A DNA stretch of 64,000 nucleotides, from assembly GCA_963621245.1 (NCBI GenBank), contig CAVFCW010000001.1, positions 62,001-126,000 on the forward strand, read 5' to 3'. Shown here piece by piece: positions 15,887 through 24,636 of this stretch. Made by a program: the position numbers and the translations under genes. The stretch is from SIG603 sp963621245. Lineage in GTDB: Bacteria; Bacillota; Clostridia; Oscillospirales; Acutalibacteraceae. The notes under the pieces were generated by a model. That model saw only the letters and a list, made by a program, of their open reading frames with translations, searched no databases and had not been told where the DNA came from. Position 1 is the stretch's first letter; the number at the start of each line of letters is the position of its first letter.

Positions 15887-17164
15887 TTAATCGGCAAGTC
15901 CTGCCTCAACAAGATTGTTCTCGTGCTCCCACTCAGTCTCGGCGTAGTAAGGAGTTCCGTCTGCGGAATGGCAGAAGTAGTAGTAGCTGCCGCCCTTTGA
16001 GGTGTTCGGTCTTACAGCCGCCTTGATCGCATCGATTCCGGGGTTGCAAATCGGGCCTGCTGGAAGTCCGCTGAAGTTATAGGTGTTGTAGCTGCTTACA
16101 AAGCCCTCGGGTGCGTCGGAAGCATCGCTGTACGGATAGTAAACCGTTGAGTCCATACCGAGGATATTGATGTCCTCGTAGCCTGAATTCTCAAGACGGT
16201 TGCGGATGATTGCCGAAATGATGTACATATCGTCGGTGTTAGCCGCCTCAGCCTGAATGATGGAAGCGATTGTGATAATCTGATCCATCGAGTAGCTTGA
16301 GTTGTTGATATCTTCAACAATATCCGATGTGACTCTTGTCTGATAGTTGTAAAGGAACTTACCGACAACCGACTCTATCTCGTCATTCTTATAGAATGTG
16401 TAAGTATCCGGGAAGAGATAACCCTCAAGCTTATAATATCTGTCAGAAGCATTTGTGATGCTGCCGATCATATCGTACTTGTCGTAATCGCTTGAATTAC
16501 ATGCCTCGAGGAAATCATCTGCCGAACAAACGCCGTTATCCTCAAGTTTCTGGGCAATTTCTCTTACGGTCATGCCCTCCTGGAACGTGATTTCCACAGT
16601 CTCCTGCTCGGAAGAATCACCGGCCTGAAGTCTGTTGATGATAGCCTCGTAGTCCATGTTTGTATCAAGATTGAATGTTCCCTTTGAGAAATACTCCATC
16701 TTGGTTGTTATCGTGCAGTAAAGCTGGAAGAACTCCGGCTTGTTTATAGCACCGGCATTGTAAAGAAGCTCTGCAAGTTCTTCACTCGTAACGTTATCGG
16801 GAACCTCAACTGTGGTTGTTCCCTCGTTTCTGTTTGCGGCAAGGAAGTCGTTTGCTCCACCGACCAAATAGCCTCCGAGCGTGAGAGCCAAAAGCGCAAC
16901 CATGAAAACCCAGACAATTCTGAAAATTCGTCTGTTTTTGTGCGACTTAATTTTATCTCTTTTCTTGTGCTCGCGTCTTGCGGATTTTTCCTTTTTATCG
17001 TTATCGTATGGGTTAAGATCGCGATTTTCATCGAGAACATCGGGAGTAAGATTTATTCTCTGTGTGCCGTTGAGGCTGTCGAGAGTGTCTCTCGGATCGT
17101 CAAAATCTTCGTCCTCGATGTGAACTCTGAAAGCGTTCGGATCGGGTCTCATTCTGTCGTTCAT
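15887..17164 (-). CDS. mltG: Endolytic murein transglycosylase (YceG family)
   Basis: 425 residues. A charged cytoplasmic N-terminal segment (1-80) is followed by one membrane helix (81-103), a LysM-like part (GTTTVEVPDNVTSEELA) and the catalytic YceG domain with LEGYLFPDTYTF and ASIIQAEA. The second Glu of the latter aligns with the family's conserved ExE-type motif, in which the first Glu is Gln here. The enzyme cuts nascent peptidoglycan strands and sets glycan length. The ATG at 17164 with AAGAAAGGA upstream is preferred over a longer frame that would overlap the DJ-1 gene. The U32 gene follows 13 bases later. Confidence 0.93.
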   Translation of the reverse strand: MNDRMRPDPNAFRVHIEDEDFDDPRDTLDSLNGTQRINLTPDVLDENRDLNPYDNDKKEKSARREHKKRDKIKSHKNRRIFRIVWVFMVALLALTLGGYLVGGANDFLAANRNEGTTTVEVPDNVTSEELAELLYNAGAINKPEFFQLYCTITTKMEYFSKGTFNLDTNMDYEAIINRLQAGDSSEQETVEITFQEGMTVREIAQKLEDNGVCSADDFLEACNSSDYDKYDMIGSITNASDRYYKLEGYLFPDTYTFYKNDEIESVVGKFLYNYQTRVTSDIVEDINNSSYSMDQIITIASIIQAEAANTDDMYIISAIIRNRLENSGYEDINILGMDSTVYYPYSDASDAPEGFVSSYNTYNFSGLPAGPICNPGIDAIKAAVRPNTSKGGSYYYFCHSADGTPYYAETEWEHENNLVEAGLAD

Positions 17165-17177
17165 ATCTGTTCCTTTC

Positions 17178-17723
17178 TTATTCGCACTGCAGTGAAGCAA
17201 ACAGCTTGTCGGCTGTCTCCTTCGATACAAGCTCTTCTACAATTTTTAGAGCGAATTTTACGGCAACACCCGCTCCCTTTCCTGTTATAATCTTGCCGTC
17301 AACAACAACGGAATCTTCCACGTGATTTGCTCCACCCTTAATGAGCGCAGACTCATTTCCGGGGTAACATGTTGCTTTTTTGCCATCAAGAATGCCGAGA
17401 TTGCCTAAAATTCTCGGAGCGGCGCATATTGCGGCGATGTACTTATCGTTATTGAAGCAATAGGCCACGGCTCTTTTTACAAGCTCGCTGTCCTCAAGGT
17501 GGTTTGTGCCGGGAAGTCCACCCGGGAGAATGACCATATCCATGTCGTCATAGCGAACGCTGTCGGCGATTATATCAGCGGTTACGCTTATTTTGTGCGA
17601 TCCTGTTACGGTCTTTCCCGTGACGCCTACGGTCTTTACTTCAAGACCTGCTCTTCTTAATATATCTGTGGGAGCAAGTGCCTCCATTTCCTCGAAGCCT
17701 TCTGCCAAAAACAAATAAATCAT
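17178..17723 (-). CDS. DJ-1/PfpI family protein
   Basis: 181 residues, one flavodoxin-like domain. It has the DJ-1 acid (EGFEEMEA, residues 8-15), the strand MDMVILPGGLPGTNHL, and the nucleophile elbow AAICAAPRILG with Cys100. Such proteins act on glyoxal-modified molecules or sense oxidants; the exact role is not shown by sequence. An AGGAGGAATT ribosome site precedes the ATG, and the gene starts eight bases after tmk stops. It lies inside a cell-cycle/DNA-precursor operon. Confidence 0.9.
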   Translation of the reverse strand: MIYLFLAEGFEEMEALAPTDILRRAGLEVKTVGVTGKTVTGSHKISVTADIIADSVRYDDMDMVILPGGLPGTNHLEDSELVKRAVAYCFNNDKYIAAICAAPRILGNLGILDGKKATCYPGNESALIKGGANHVEDSVVVDGKIITGKGAGVAVKFALKIVEELVSKETADKLFASLQCE

Positions 17724-17731
17724 AATTCCTC

Positions 17732-18400
17732 CTAAATCAAAGACAAGGATTTTAGATGACCGATAATTTCTTCATGAATATCTTCAATTGATCTCGGCTC
17801 AAGATTTTCGGTGTTGCATGTGATTTTATGCCAGCCGAATTTTTCCTGTGCGTAGACCGCCGCAGTGCGGCAAGAAGTGAGATATTCTATGTTTTTCTCG
17901 TGAATATCTTTTTTTGAGTCGTCTCCCGAGTATCTCGATGTGAGAAGTTTCTGAGAAACTCTCGGATCCATATCGAGATAAATCACAGCATCGGGAACGG
18001 GCAAACCGAGTTTTTCAAACTCAAAGTCATAGAGCCACTTTGAAAAAGTGTCCCACTCTTTTGGATTAAGCTTTGAAAGCTGATAAGTGATATTTGACGT
18101 TGTGTAGCGGTCGGCCAAAATAAGCTTTCCGTCCTCGTACGGCTTTTTCCACTTCATGGTGTAGCTTGCAAATCTATCCACGGCATAAAACGACGATGCG
18201 GCGTAGGCGTTGACGCTTTCGGCGTCTGTTCCGAAATCGCCCGCAAGATACATTTTAACAAGCGCCGAGGAATCCGAATCGTAGTCGGGAAAAGAAATCT
18301 TGATATTTTCGATGTTGTTTTCATCGAGATATTCAGCCAAAAGTCGGGACTGAGTTCCTTTTCCGCTTCCGTCAAGCCCCTCTATAACAATCAGACTCAT
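17732..18400 (-). CDS. tmk: Thymidylate kinase
   Basis: 222 residues. It phosphorylates dTMP to dTDP. The P-loop is GLDGSGKGT (residues 8-16), the DRY motif is in LADRYTTSN, and a lid region follows near RYSGDDSKKD. It belongs to the slightly longer branch of bacterial enzymes in which part of the usual dTMP-binding sequence differs, so the exact subfamily is uncertain. It lies 21 bases after thyX, which makes its substrate dTMP, so the operon order mirrors the pathway. Confidence 0.9.
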   Translation of the reverse strand: MSLIVIEGLDGSGKGTQSRLLAEYLDENNIENIKISFPDYDSDSSALVKMYLAGDFGTDAESVNAYAASSFYAVDRFASYTMKWKKPYEDGKLILADRYTTSNITYQLSKLNPKEWDTFSKWLYDFEFEKLGLPVPDAVIYLDMDPRVSQKLLTSRYSGDDSKKDIHEKNIEYLTSCRTAAVYAQEKFGWHKITCNTENLEPRSIEDIHEEIIGHLKSLSLI

Positions 18401-18421
18401 ATAATTCTCCGTTATGCAAAA

Positions 18422-19183
18422 TCAGAGATTTGCAAATTTCTCTCTTACTTCTTTAATTTTACCGCAGGACATCTTGCCCTCGGGGCACGGGCCGCAAAGG
18501 CACGAAGGACCCATATTTGCGAAAATATGAGGAGCGACCTTTCTCACCTCTTTGAGCATGAGCGTTGCAAGCTCTCTTATCTCCCACTGGGCACGGTTGC
18601 AGCAGCGGATAGAAAAGAAATTCTTGAGTGAACGCGCGTTCATCGTGCAAACCATTTTTGTCGTGCAAGCATTGGGAAGAACAAATCTTGCGTCCTCGAT
18701 AGCCTTCTTCTTGGCTTTGCTTTTTGCCTGTTTCTCGCTTAAGCCCTGTGCGAGAAAATCCGCATAATGCTTTTCTTTCAGAAGCTCGGTAAGCTTATCG
18801 TAGTGCTCCTGATCCTCTTTCATGGCACGAAGATACTCCTCTTTTGCCTCGGGAATAGCCTCAATCTCGGGAGGAAGTACAAACTCAAATGCGTTCTCGG
18901 CTACATAGCGCTGAGACTGAACGGAAAACGAAGCCATTCTGTGGCGCGTGATCTGTGCCAGAAGAGAACGTGAAACGCCCTCGATTCCGAACGTGAACGA
19001 AGCGTGCTCGATTGGGCTTTCGTGGCCGATTGTGGAGAGCATATCGATAAAGGAAGCTGTTTTCTCGTCGGTTAAACCGTCCTTGATTGTATCGATTTCT
19101 GCGGGCGAATAGCATAGCTTAGCGGCGCAGGCAATCGTTTTTTCAGGTTCGGGTGTATATGCCAAAAGCTGAACGTTTATCAT
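18422..19183 (-). CDS. thyX: Flavin-dependent thymidylate synthase
   Basis: 253 residues. It makes dTMP from dUMP with methylene-tetrahydrofolate, FAD and NADPH. The diagnostic RHR(X7)S motif is present: R80-H81-R82, then S90, inside ITRHRMASFSVQSQRY. HESPIEHASFTF near residue 54 is also typical. The C terminus adds a Cys-rich segment (CLCGPCPEGKMSCGKIKE) that is beyond the core motif and common in clostridial members. It is the first gene of a five-gene operon behind the promoter at 19242-19270. Confidence 0.95.
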   Translation of the reverse strand: MINVQLLAYTPEPEKTIACAAKLCYSPAEIDTIKDGLTDEKTASFIDMLSTIGHESPIEHASFTFGIEGVSRSLLAQITRHRMASFSVQSQRYVAENAFEFVLPPEIEAIPEAKEEYLRAMKEDQEHYDKLTELLKEKHYADFLAQGLSEKQAKSKAKKKAIEDARFVLPNACTTKMVCTMNARSLKNFFSIRCCNRAQWEIRELATLMLKEVRKVAPHIFANMGPSCLCGPCPEGKMSCGKIKEVREKFANL

Positions 19184-19241
19184 TCTTAAATTTCCTTTCT
19201 TATATTTTCACAAGACATAATTACTCATTATCTAAGTTCCG

Positions 19242-19270
19242 ATTATATCATATAAGAAGAAACTTATCAA
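19242..19270 (-). promoter_or_regulatory. Predicted promoter of the thyX operon
   Basis: On the minus strand, TTGATA (19270-19265), a 17-base spacer and TATAAT (19247-19242). The thyX start is about 60 bases downstream. Confidence 0.7.
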
Positions 19271-19283
19271 CTCATTATTTAGA

Positions 19284-19318
19284 CGAAAAAACCTGCCAAA
19301 TTGTATTCGGCAGGCTGT
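19284..19318 (-). terminator. Intrinsic terminator of the pseudosensor/kinase/DUF4097 operon
   Basis: On the minus strand, CCTGCCgAAT and ATTtGGCAGG form a stem, followed by T6. It lies just past the DUF4097 gene stop and just before the thyX promoter. Confidence 0.85.
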
Positions 19319-19320
19319 TC

Positions 19321-20433
19321 TTAATTTTCCTTTTTTTCTTCTGCTTTCTTGGTCTCTGAAAGACTTATATCTCCCGTGCCCGAAGAAAGTTTGATTGTTT
19401 TGTACTCGGATTTCGACTCTTTTGTCTCGCTCGATTCTGTATCACTGCTGTTTTCGTCAGAGCTTTCGCCCTCGGAAGACTCTTCTTTCTTTTCTTCCGA
19501 TTTTATCTCGGGATTGCCCAAAGTGAACTCGGCTTTTTTGCCGCTTACATCCGAAAACGTGCTTGAAAGCTCACCCTTTGAGGTTTTCATGGTAACAAGT
19601 GCATCGGTGTCGCTCGGCACGCTTACGCTCACTTTACCGTTCGAAGAGTCGGCAGAAAGCGTATCCGTCTTTTTCTTGGTCTCAAGCGTTACATCACCAG
19701 AAACGGAAGAGCTTTTCATGCTCTCGAACGAACCCGTAAAGCTTATGTTTCCGTAAACGGAATTGAGATTTCCGCTCTCGCAGGTGCAGTTCTCGGCAGT
19801 GATATTTCCCCGCTGGGAATTTACCTTAAAGCTGTCGGCGTTTACATTAGAGAGATTAATCTCGCCGTTTTTGTCGCTCACGTTCAATTTTTCTGCGGTA
19901 ATATCCGTTAAATTAAGGTTGCCCTTGCTTGTAACCGAGAGCGTGTCGGCTGTGAAACCGCCGACGGTCACACTCGATTCGTTCACGTTGAAGCTTATTT
20001 CGCCGAGTTTCATGTCTTTCGGAAGCTCAATCTTTAAATCCTTGCGCTTAAGTTCAGGCAAGGTTTTTTGATAGTAGATTTTCTCGGCGTCATTCCAGCT
20101 TACGGTCAAATCCTCGCTATCCTCGGTTATCGACAGTCTTGTATCTGCGTTCAGCTCCGAAGCGGAACTCTCCGTGACTTTTATCTCGTTTCCGTCGTAA
20201 TAAGCAAAAGTGATGTCGCCCGCATTCCAGTTAATTTTGATGTTGTAAATATCATCGACGGGCTGAGTATATTCCTGAGTGAATTTATTGTCGGCGTTAT
20301 CGGAATCGATATTCTCTTTTTTGAACATATCAAATCCGAAACCGTGAGAAGAACCGTAACCCAAAGCGACAAGCGCAAAAATACCGACAAACAGCCAAGT
20401 GACAATCTCTGTAATAAGACCTTTTCTCAACAT
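19321..20433 (-). CDS. DUF4097-type beta-strand-repeat protein with N-terminal membrane anchor
   Basis: 370 residues. One hydrophobic helix (about 10-28) anchors the protein; the rest is an extracytoplasmic beta-rich repeat typical of DUF4097, with short strands alternating with NxxG/D turns (for example LNLTDITAEKLNVSDKNGEI). The C terminus (about 310-370) is a Ser/Glu/Lys low-complexity region. DUF4097 proteins often accompany sensor or DUF1700-type genes and may sense the envelope. It begins one base after the sugar kinase gene and has AGGAG six bases before its ATG. It is the last gene of a three-gene operon. Function unknown. Confidence 0.8.
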   Translation of the reverse strand: MLRKGLITEIVTWLFVGIFALVALGYGSSHGFGFDMFKKENIDSDNADNKFTQEYTQPVDDIYNIKINWNAGDITFAYYDGNEIKVTESSASELNADTRLSITEDSEDLTVSWNDAEKIYYQKTLPELKRKDLKIELPKDMKLGEISFNVNESSVTVGGFTADTLSVTSKGNLNLTDITAEKLNVSDKNGEINLSNVNADSFKVNSQRGNITAENCTCESGNLNSVYGNISFTGSFESMKSSSVSGDVTLETKKKTDTLSADSSNGKVSVSVPSDTDALVTMKTSKGELSSTFSDVSGKKAEFTLGNPEIKSEEKKEESSEGESSDENSSDTESSETKESKSEYKTIKLSSGTGDISLSETKKAEEKKEN

Positions 20434-20434
20434 T

Positions 20435-21514
20435 TTAACTCCTGTCCGCCGCTTTTTTTACGATAGCGTGCATTTTATCTGTATTTTTCTCCATGTCCGA
20501 GACAAGCTTAAACTGGTTTCTTGCACGTACAAGATTATGTTCGGGATAGTCCGTTTTGAAGTAAACATCGCCGTTTAAATAGTCAGCCAAAAATCTTATG
20601 CCGCACTCATAGGTCATAAGTTTTGCGCCGACCGAAAGCGAATAAAGCTCGTTATCGGTGAGGTTGTCACAAGCCGACAAAAACCCTTCTGCGTAAGCAG
20701 CAAACTTCTCGAGAGAGAAATTTACTTTGCTCAAATCGGCTTCGTCCTCAAGTGCGGTTGTTGCTCCCGAGCGTATGGAATCGCCGAAATCATAAGCCGC
20801 AAGCCCCGGCATAATCGTATCGAGATCGATAACGCACACGGGAACATCGGTCTTTTCATCCACAAGGATATTTGCCATTTTTGTGTCGTTGTGCGTAACC
20901 CGCAAAGGAAGTTTTTGAGACTCGAGCATATCGGTGAGCTCGTGCGCAAAATTCTCTCTGTCAAATGCAAATTTAACCTCTTCTTCACAGGAAGAAAGTC
21001 TTTTCGACTTGTTTTCTTTTACGGCATCTTTGAGCTGAGCAACTCTTTGGGGCGTATTGTGAAAATTAACTATAACTTCATTAAGTCTCTCGGCGGGGTA
21101 GTCTTTGAGCATAGCCTGAAATTTGCCGAACGCCTCGCCCGATTTTTTGAGCATATCGAGACTGTCGGCTTTCTCGTAAGCGACTGTTCCCTCGATGAAA
21201 TCCATCACGCGCCAAAAGCTACCGTCAGCATCTACGGAGAAATATTCGCCCTTCTTATTTTGAAGAAAATGAAGCGTTTCTCTCTCGGGATCTCCGCCCG
21301 ACAAAGCTATTTTTTCTCTCAGAAAAGAAGTCACGCCCACTATGTTTTCCATAATATCTCTTGGATTTTTGAAAACATAAGAATTAATCTTCTGGAGAAT
21401 GTAATTTTTGTTATTGTATGTTACTTTGTAAGTCTCGTTGATATGGCCCGTACCGAAGGGAACTATATCAGACGATTCTATTCCGAATTCTTTAAGTACA
21501 CTTAATTTTGACAT
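20435..21514 (-). CDS. Aminoglycoside-phosphotransferase-fold sugar kinase, N-acetylhexosamine 1-kinase (NahK)-like
   Basis: 359 residues. It has the protein-kinase-like fold with the catalytic HNDTKMANIL motif (near residue 205) and the Mg-binding CVIDLDTIMPG (near 225), both close to those of bifidobacterial NahK/LnpB. The N-terminal FGIESSDIVPFGTGHINETY is also typical. NahK phosphorylates GlcNAc or GalNAc at C1 in lacto-N-biose/galacto-N-biose use. GalE and GalK are encoded elsewhere in the window, which would fit, but no lacto-N-biose phosphorylase is seen. Other APH-fold members act on choline or homoserine. The gene lies one base after the pseudosensor gene and one base before the DUF4097 gene. 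Confidence 0.75.
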   Translation of the reverse strand: MSKLSVLKEFGIESSDIVPFGTGHINETYKVTYNNKNYILQKINSYVFKNPRDIMENIVGVTSFLREKIALSGGDPERETLHFLQNKKGEYFSVDADGSFWRVMDFIEGTVAYEKADSLDMLKKSGEAFGKFQAMLKDYPAERLNEVIVNFHNTPQRVAQLKDAVKENKSKRLSSCEEEVKFAFDRENFAHELTDMLESQKLPLRVTHNDTKMANILVDEKTDVPVCVIDLDTIMPGLAAYDFGDSIRSGATTALEDEADLSKVNFSLEKFAAYAEGFLSACDNLTDNELYSLSVGAKLMTYECGIRFLADYLNGDVYFKTDYPEHNLVRARNQFKLVSDMEKNTDKMHAIVKKAADRS

Positions 21515-21515
21515 A

Positions 21516-22808
21516 TCAGTAATTTATTCCGATTCTCGCTATGGTGGTGTTGCCCGCCTCTGAAATATTGATGCTTCCCGAGTGCTTCTTTGCTATTTCA
21601 CGAACGTTTTCAAGTTGCGTGACTCCCTCGTCCTTTAGCTCGAAAAGTCCCTTGAGGTAATAGCCGAATGTCCTCTGATGAATTCTCAGCTGCTTTGTCT
21701 CCTCGCCCGTTGTGTGAGTTGTCTCGATTGCAAGCTGTCCCTTTGCGGGGATAATGTTAAGTCTCACGAATTTATCTTCCTCTCGTGACTTTGCGGCGTC
21801 ATCCAAAGACCAAGTGAGAACATCGTCAATAAGCGTGCAAAGCTCAATAACCTTAATCTTGCTGTCGCCGAGAGAAATATTTGTCTCAAGGCGAATTCCT
21901 TTTGTCGCAGCGTCTGCCGCCTTTGTGGCTACAAGCGCATTAATGTAAGGGTTATCGGAATAGTAATCCAAAAGCGGAGCGGAGCCGGGGTTTGCGTTAA
22001 ATTTTGCAACATAGTTCACAATCTCACGGTTTCTTCCCTGTTCTGCAAGCGAACCGAGTTTCTGCATGGCGTACATAACGTTCTTTCTCGTTGCCTTGTA
22101 TGACTCGACATTGACAACCATTGCGTTGTAGCTCTCTGCTCTGACGGAATTAATCTCGTTGCCTGCCGTATACTCGTAATCTCTTGCCTTGAATCTTGCC
22201 GCACCGTAAGCCGAGCGTGCGCAGAAAATTATTATAACGTACAGTGCGAATGTCGAGAAAAATCTCACGGAGAAATCATCCACGCCGAGGTAATCGTTGA
22301 TTCCGCCCTTGGCAACATACCAAGTGAGAAGCTGTAAAAGGCACAAACCTATGGAGTAGGGAGAAATTCCTCTTCTGTAAAGATAGCGTAGCGGCTTGAT
22401 GAAAAGTGCGATAACGATGAGCGTCAAAAGGACATAAAGTCCGTTTGCGGCAAGCTTTGCGCCGAGCGAAACATTGCCAACGGGTGCAGAGCCGACTATT
22501 ATTGTCAGGAAGTCGCCGAAAAACAGATAATCGGTGATGAGAAGAAGTCCCGTGAATATCTTATGTGCAATGTTGTTGCTCGACGAAAAAATCGAAGCGA
22601 TAAAAAGCCAAAGCACGCACACCATATTCGACACCGCACCTAAAGCGACAGTATCGGACACCATGGAGCCGACAACTCCTCGGCTGATAAACGAGAGAAC
22701 AAGCGCCGCCGCCGTGATTATGACGGTCGTGACGGTTTTGAAGCGCTCCTCAAGAAGAAGAACAAAAGCCAGTGCGTTTACGATAAATATACAAGGTAAG
22801 CTTAACAT
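21516..22808 (-). CDS. Membrane protein resembling an AgrC-type GHKL sensor kinase with degenerate catalytic domain
   Basis: 430 residues. Six or seven membrane helices occupy about 1-210, as in AgrC/YcbA-type sensors. A cytoplasmic part then follows the GHKL layout: a helical segment near 235-265 where the usual phosphorylated His is replaced (ATRKNVMYAMQKLGSL), a segment near 285-330 (NPYINALVATKAADAATKGI) and the place of the N box reading IDDVLTWSLDDAA instead of LLxNxLDNAIEA. The glycine-rich ATP lid motifs are missing near the C terminus. It therefore looks like a pseudokinase sensor. No response regulator is adjacent. GAGGAG lies nine bases before the ATG. It heads an operon with the NahK-like kinase and DUF4097 protein. 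Confidence 0.65.
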   Translation of the reverse strand: MLSLPCIFIVNALAFVLLLEERFKTVTTVIITAAALVLSFISRGVVGSMVSDTVALGAVSNMVCVLWLFIASIFSSSNNIAHKIFTGLLLITDYLFFGDFLTIIVGSAPVGNVSLGAKLAANGLYVLLTLIVIALFIKPLRYLYRRGISPYSIGLCLLQLLTWYVAKGGINDYLGVDDFSVRFFSTFALYVIIIFCARSAYGAARFKARDYEYTAGNEINSVRAESYNAMVVNVESYKATRKNVMYAMQKLGSLAEQGRNREIVNYVAKFNANPGSAPLLDYYSDNPYINALVATKAADAATKGIRLETNISLGDSKIKVIELCTLIDDVLTWSLDDAAKSREEDKFVRLNIIPAKGQLAIETTHTTGEETKQLRIHQRTFGYYLKGLFELKDEGVTQLENVREIAKKHSGSINISEAGNTTIARIGINY

Positions 22809-23015
22809 ATAACTTTACTCCTCAAAATTCTTCGCCATAACCGAAAATTAAAGCTTTTATCAGTTTATGGCATTTCAGAGTAAGTATATCACAACGCTAA
22901 TTCTTTGGCAAATATCGAGTGATAAAATTCCTGTCAGATTTTCACAAAATTTAACGTTAAATCTTATTGAGAACATCAAAATTTACTTTAACTTGGCAAT
23001 ATAACACAAAAATAC

Positions 23016-23044
23016 TTGAACTTAAAACAAAATCATTGTATAAT
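23016..23044 (+). promoter_or_regulatory. Predicted promoter of malQ
   Basis: TTGAAC (23016-23021), a 17-base spacer and TATAAT (23039-23044), 45 bases before the malQ start. The rest of the 280-base gap to the left is A/T-rich with nothing else recognised. Confidence 0.75.
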
Positions 23045-23088
23045 TACAATAATTTTGAGACATTTAAGCTTAGAAAGGCGTGATTATT

Positions 23089-24636
23089 ATGTTCAAGCGC
23101 TCAAGCGGCGTTTTGATGCACATTTCATCTTTACCGGGAGACTATGGCATAGGCTCGTTCGGAAAAGATGCCAAAGCATTTATAGATATGTTGAGTGATT
23201 CGGGATGCACTTGGTGGCAGGTTTTGCCGTTCGGACCAACGGACGCATGGAATTCTCCTTATGCAAGCATTTCGGCTTTTGCCGGCAACCCCAATTTTAT
23301 CGACCTCGAAAGCCTTAGAGACGAAGGTCTTTTGACGGACGAAGAGCTCACCTCCCAGAAATACGCTAACCCTTACACGGCTGCGTTTGAATTTCTTAAC
23401 ATCAAGAGAATTCCCGTTCTCTACCGTGCATTCACAAGAACGGACGACGCTTACAAAGAGAAAGTTAAAGCTTTTGCTGAGAAAAACTCATTCTGGCTTC
23501 CCGACTACGCCCTTTATATGATTTTAAAAGAGGCAAACCTCGGCAAGGAATGGTTCGACTGGGAGGACGAGAAACAGAAGCTCCACGATAAAGAAACCGT
23601 AGCGGCACTCATGAAAGAGCATGCGGACACAATTCTCTTCATGGAATTCATCCAGTATGTTTTCTTCAAGCAGTGGGAAGAGATAAAATCCTACGCAAAC
23701 AAGAAGAACGTGAAGATTTTGGGCGATCTGCCCATGTATGTGGCAAGACAGAGCTCGGACGTTTGGAGCAACAGAAATCTTTTCGATCTTGCTGAGGACG
23801 GTCAGCCGAAATGCGTGGCGGGAGTTCCGCCCGATTATTTCAGCGCCCTCGGTCAGAAATGGGGAAATCCGCTCTACAACTGGGACGAGATGAAAAAAGA
23901 GGGCTACCACTGGTGGCTTGAAAGACTTAACGCATCGTTCACTCTTTATGACGCAATAAGAATCGACCACTTCCGTGCGTTCTCGGCTTACTGGGCTGTT
24001 CCCTACGAGGCAGAAACCGCCATTGACGGCGAATGGAGAAAAGGCCCCGGAATGGATTTCTTCAATGTTGTCATCAAGAAATTCGGAGCAAACAAAATTA
24101 TCGCAGAAGATCTCGGCATAATAGACGACGGCGTTGTAAAGCTTATCGAGGACACCGGATTCCCGTGCATGAGAGTTATGCAGTTTGCATTTGACTTCTC
24201 CGATAATATGCACTTGCCGCACAATATGCCGAAAAACTCTGTCGCTTACACGGGAACTCACGATAACAACACGACTCTCGGCTGGCTCTGGGAGGCTTCA
24301 CCCGAGCAGAGAAAACTGGCTCTCGACTATGCCGGCTACACGGGCGACAACTGGGCAGAGGGCGGCTGGAACTCGAAGTCGGTTCAGGCTATGATACGTG
24401 CTCTTTGGGCGGCTCCGTCCAATATGGCAATTGTGCCCGTTCAGGATCTTTGCGGATTCGGAAGCGACACCAAGATGAATATGCCGGGAGTTCCGAACGG
24501 AAACTGGGCGTTCAGAATTTCAAGAGAGCATTTGAGAAACATCGATTTCGGCAAGCTTAAGGCACTCAACAAGACATATTTCAGACACTTCACCGAGGAG
24601 CCGAAAAAGGAAACAAAGGCAGAAGAAAATGAATGA
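23089..24636 (+). CDS. malQ: 4-alpha-glucanotransferase (amylomaltase, GH77)
   Basis: 515 residues. It transfers glucan segments between maltodextrins in the cytoplasm. GH77 landmarks are present: SSGVLMHISSLPGDYGIGSFG at the start, YNWDEMKKEGYHWW near 270, the nucleophile Asp in IRIDHFRAF, the acid/base Glu in IIAEDLGII, and YTGTHDNNTTLGW. The ATG at 23089 is used because the AGAAAGG site lies about ten bases upstream; the GTG at 23080 overlaps that site. Its last eight bases overlap the start of the sirtuin gene. Confidence 0.95.
   Translation: MFKRSSGVLMHISSLPGDYGIGSFGKDAKAFIDMLSDSGCTWWQVLPFGPTDAWNSPYASISAFAGNPNFIDLESLRDEGLLTDEELTSQKYANPYTAAFEFLNIKRIPVLYRAFTRTDDAYKEKVKAFAEKNSFWLPDYALYMILKEANLGKEWFDWEDEKQKLHDKETVAALMKEHADTILFMEFIQYVFFKQWEEIKSYANKKNVKILGDLPMYVARQSSDVWSNRNLFDLAEDGQPKCVAGVPPDYFSALGQKWGNPLYNWDEMKKEGYHWWLERLNASFTLYDAIRIDHFRAFSAYWAVPYEAETAIDGEWRKGPGMDFFNVVIKKFGANKIIAEDLGIIDDGVVKLIEDTGFPCMRVMQFAFDFSDNMHLPHNMPKNSVAYTGTHDNNTTLGWLWEASPEQRKLALDYAGYTGDNWAEGGWNSKSVQAMIRALWAAPSNMAIVPVQDLCGFGSDTKMNMPGVPNGNWAFRISREHLRNIDFGKLKALNKTYFRHFTEEPKKETKAEENE

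Noticed and set aside
23524..24261. A long minus-strand frame opposite malQ
   Set aside because: malQ has all GH77 motifs; the antisense frame shows no motif, ribosome site or promoter.
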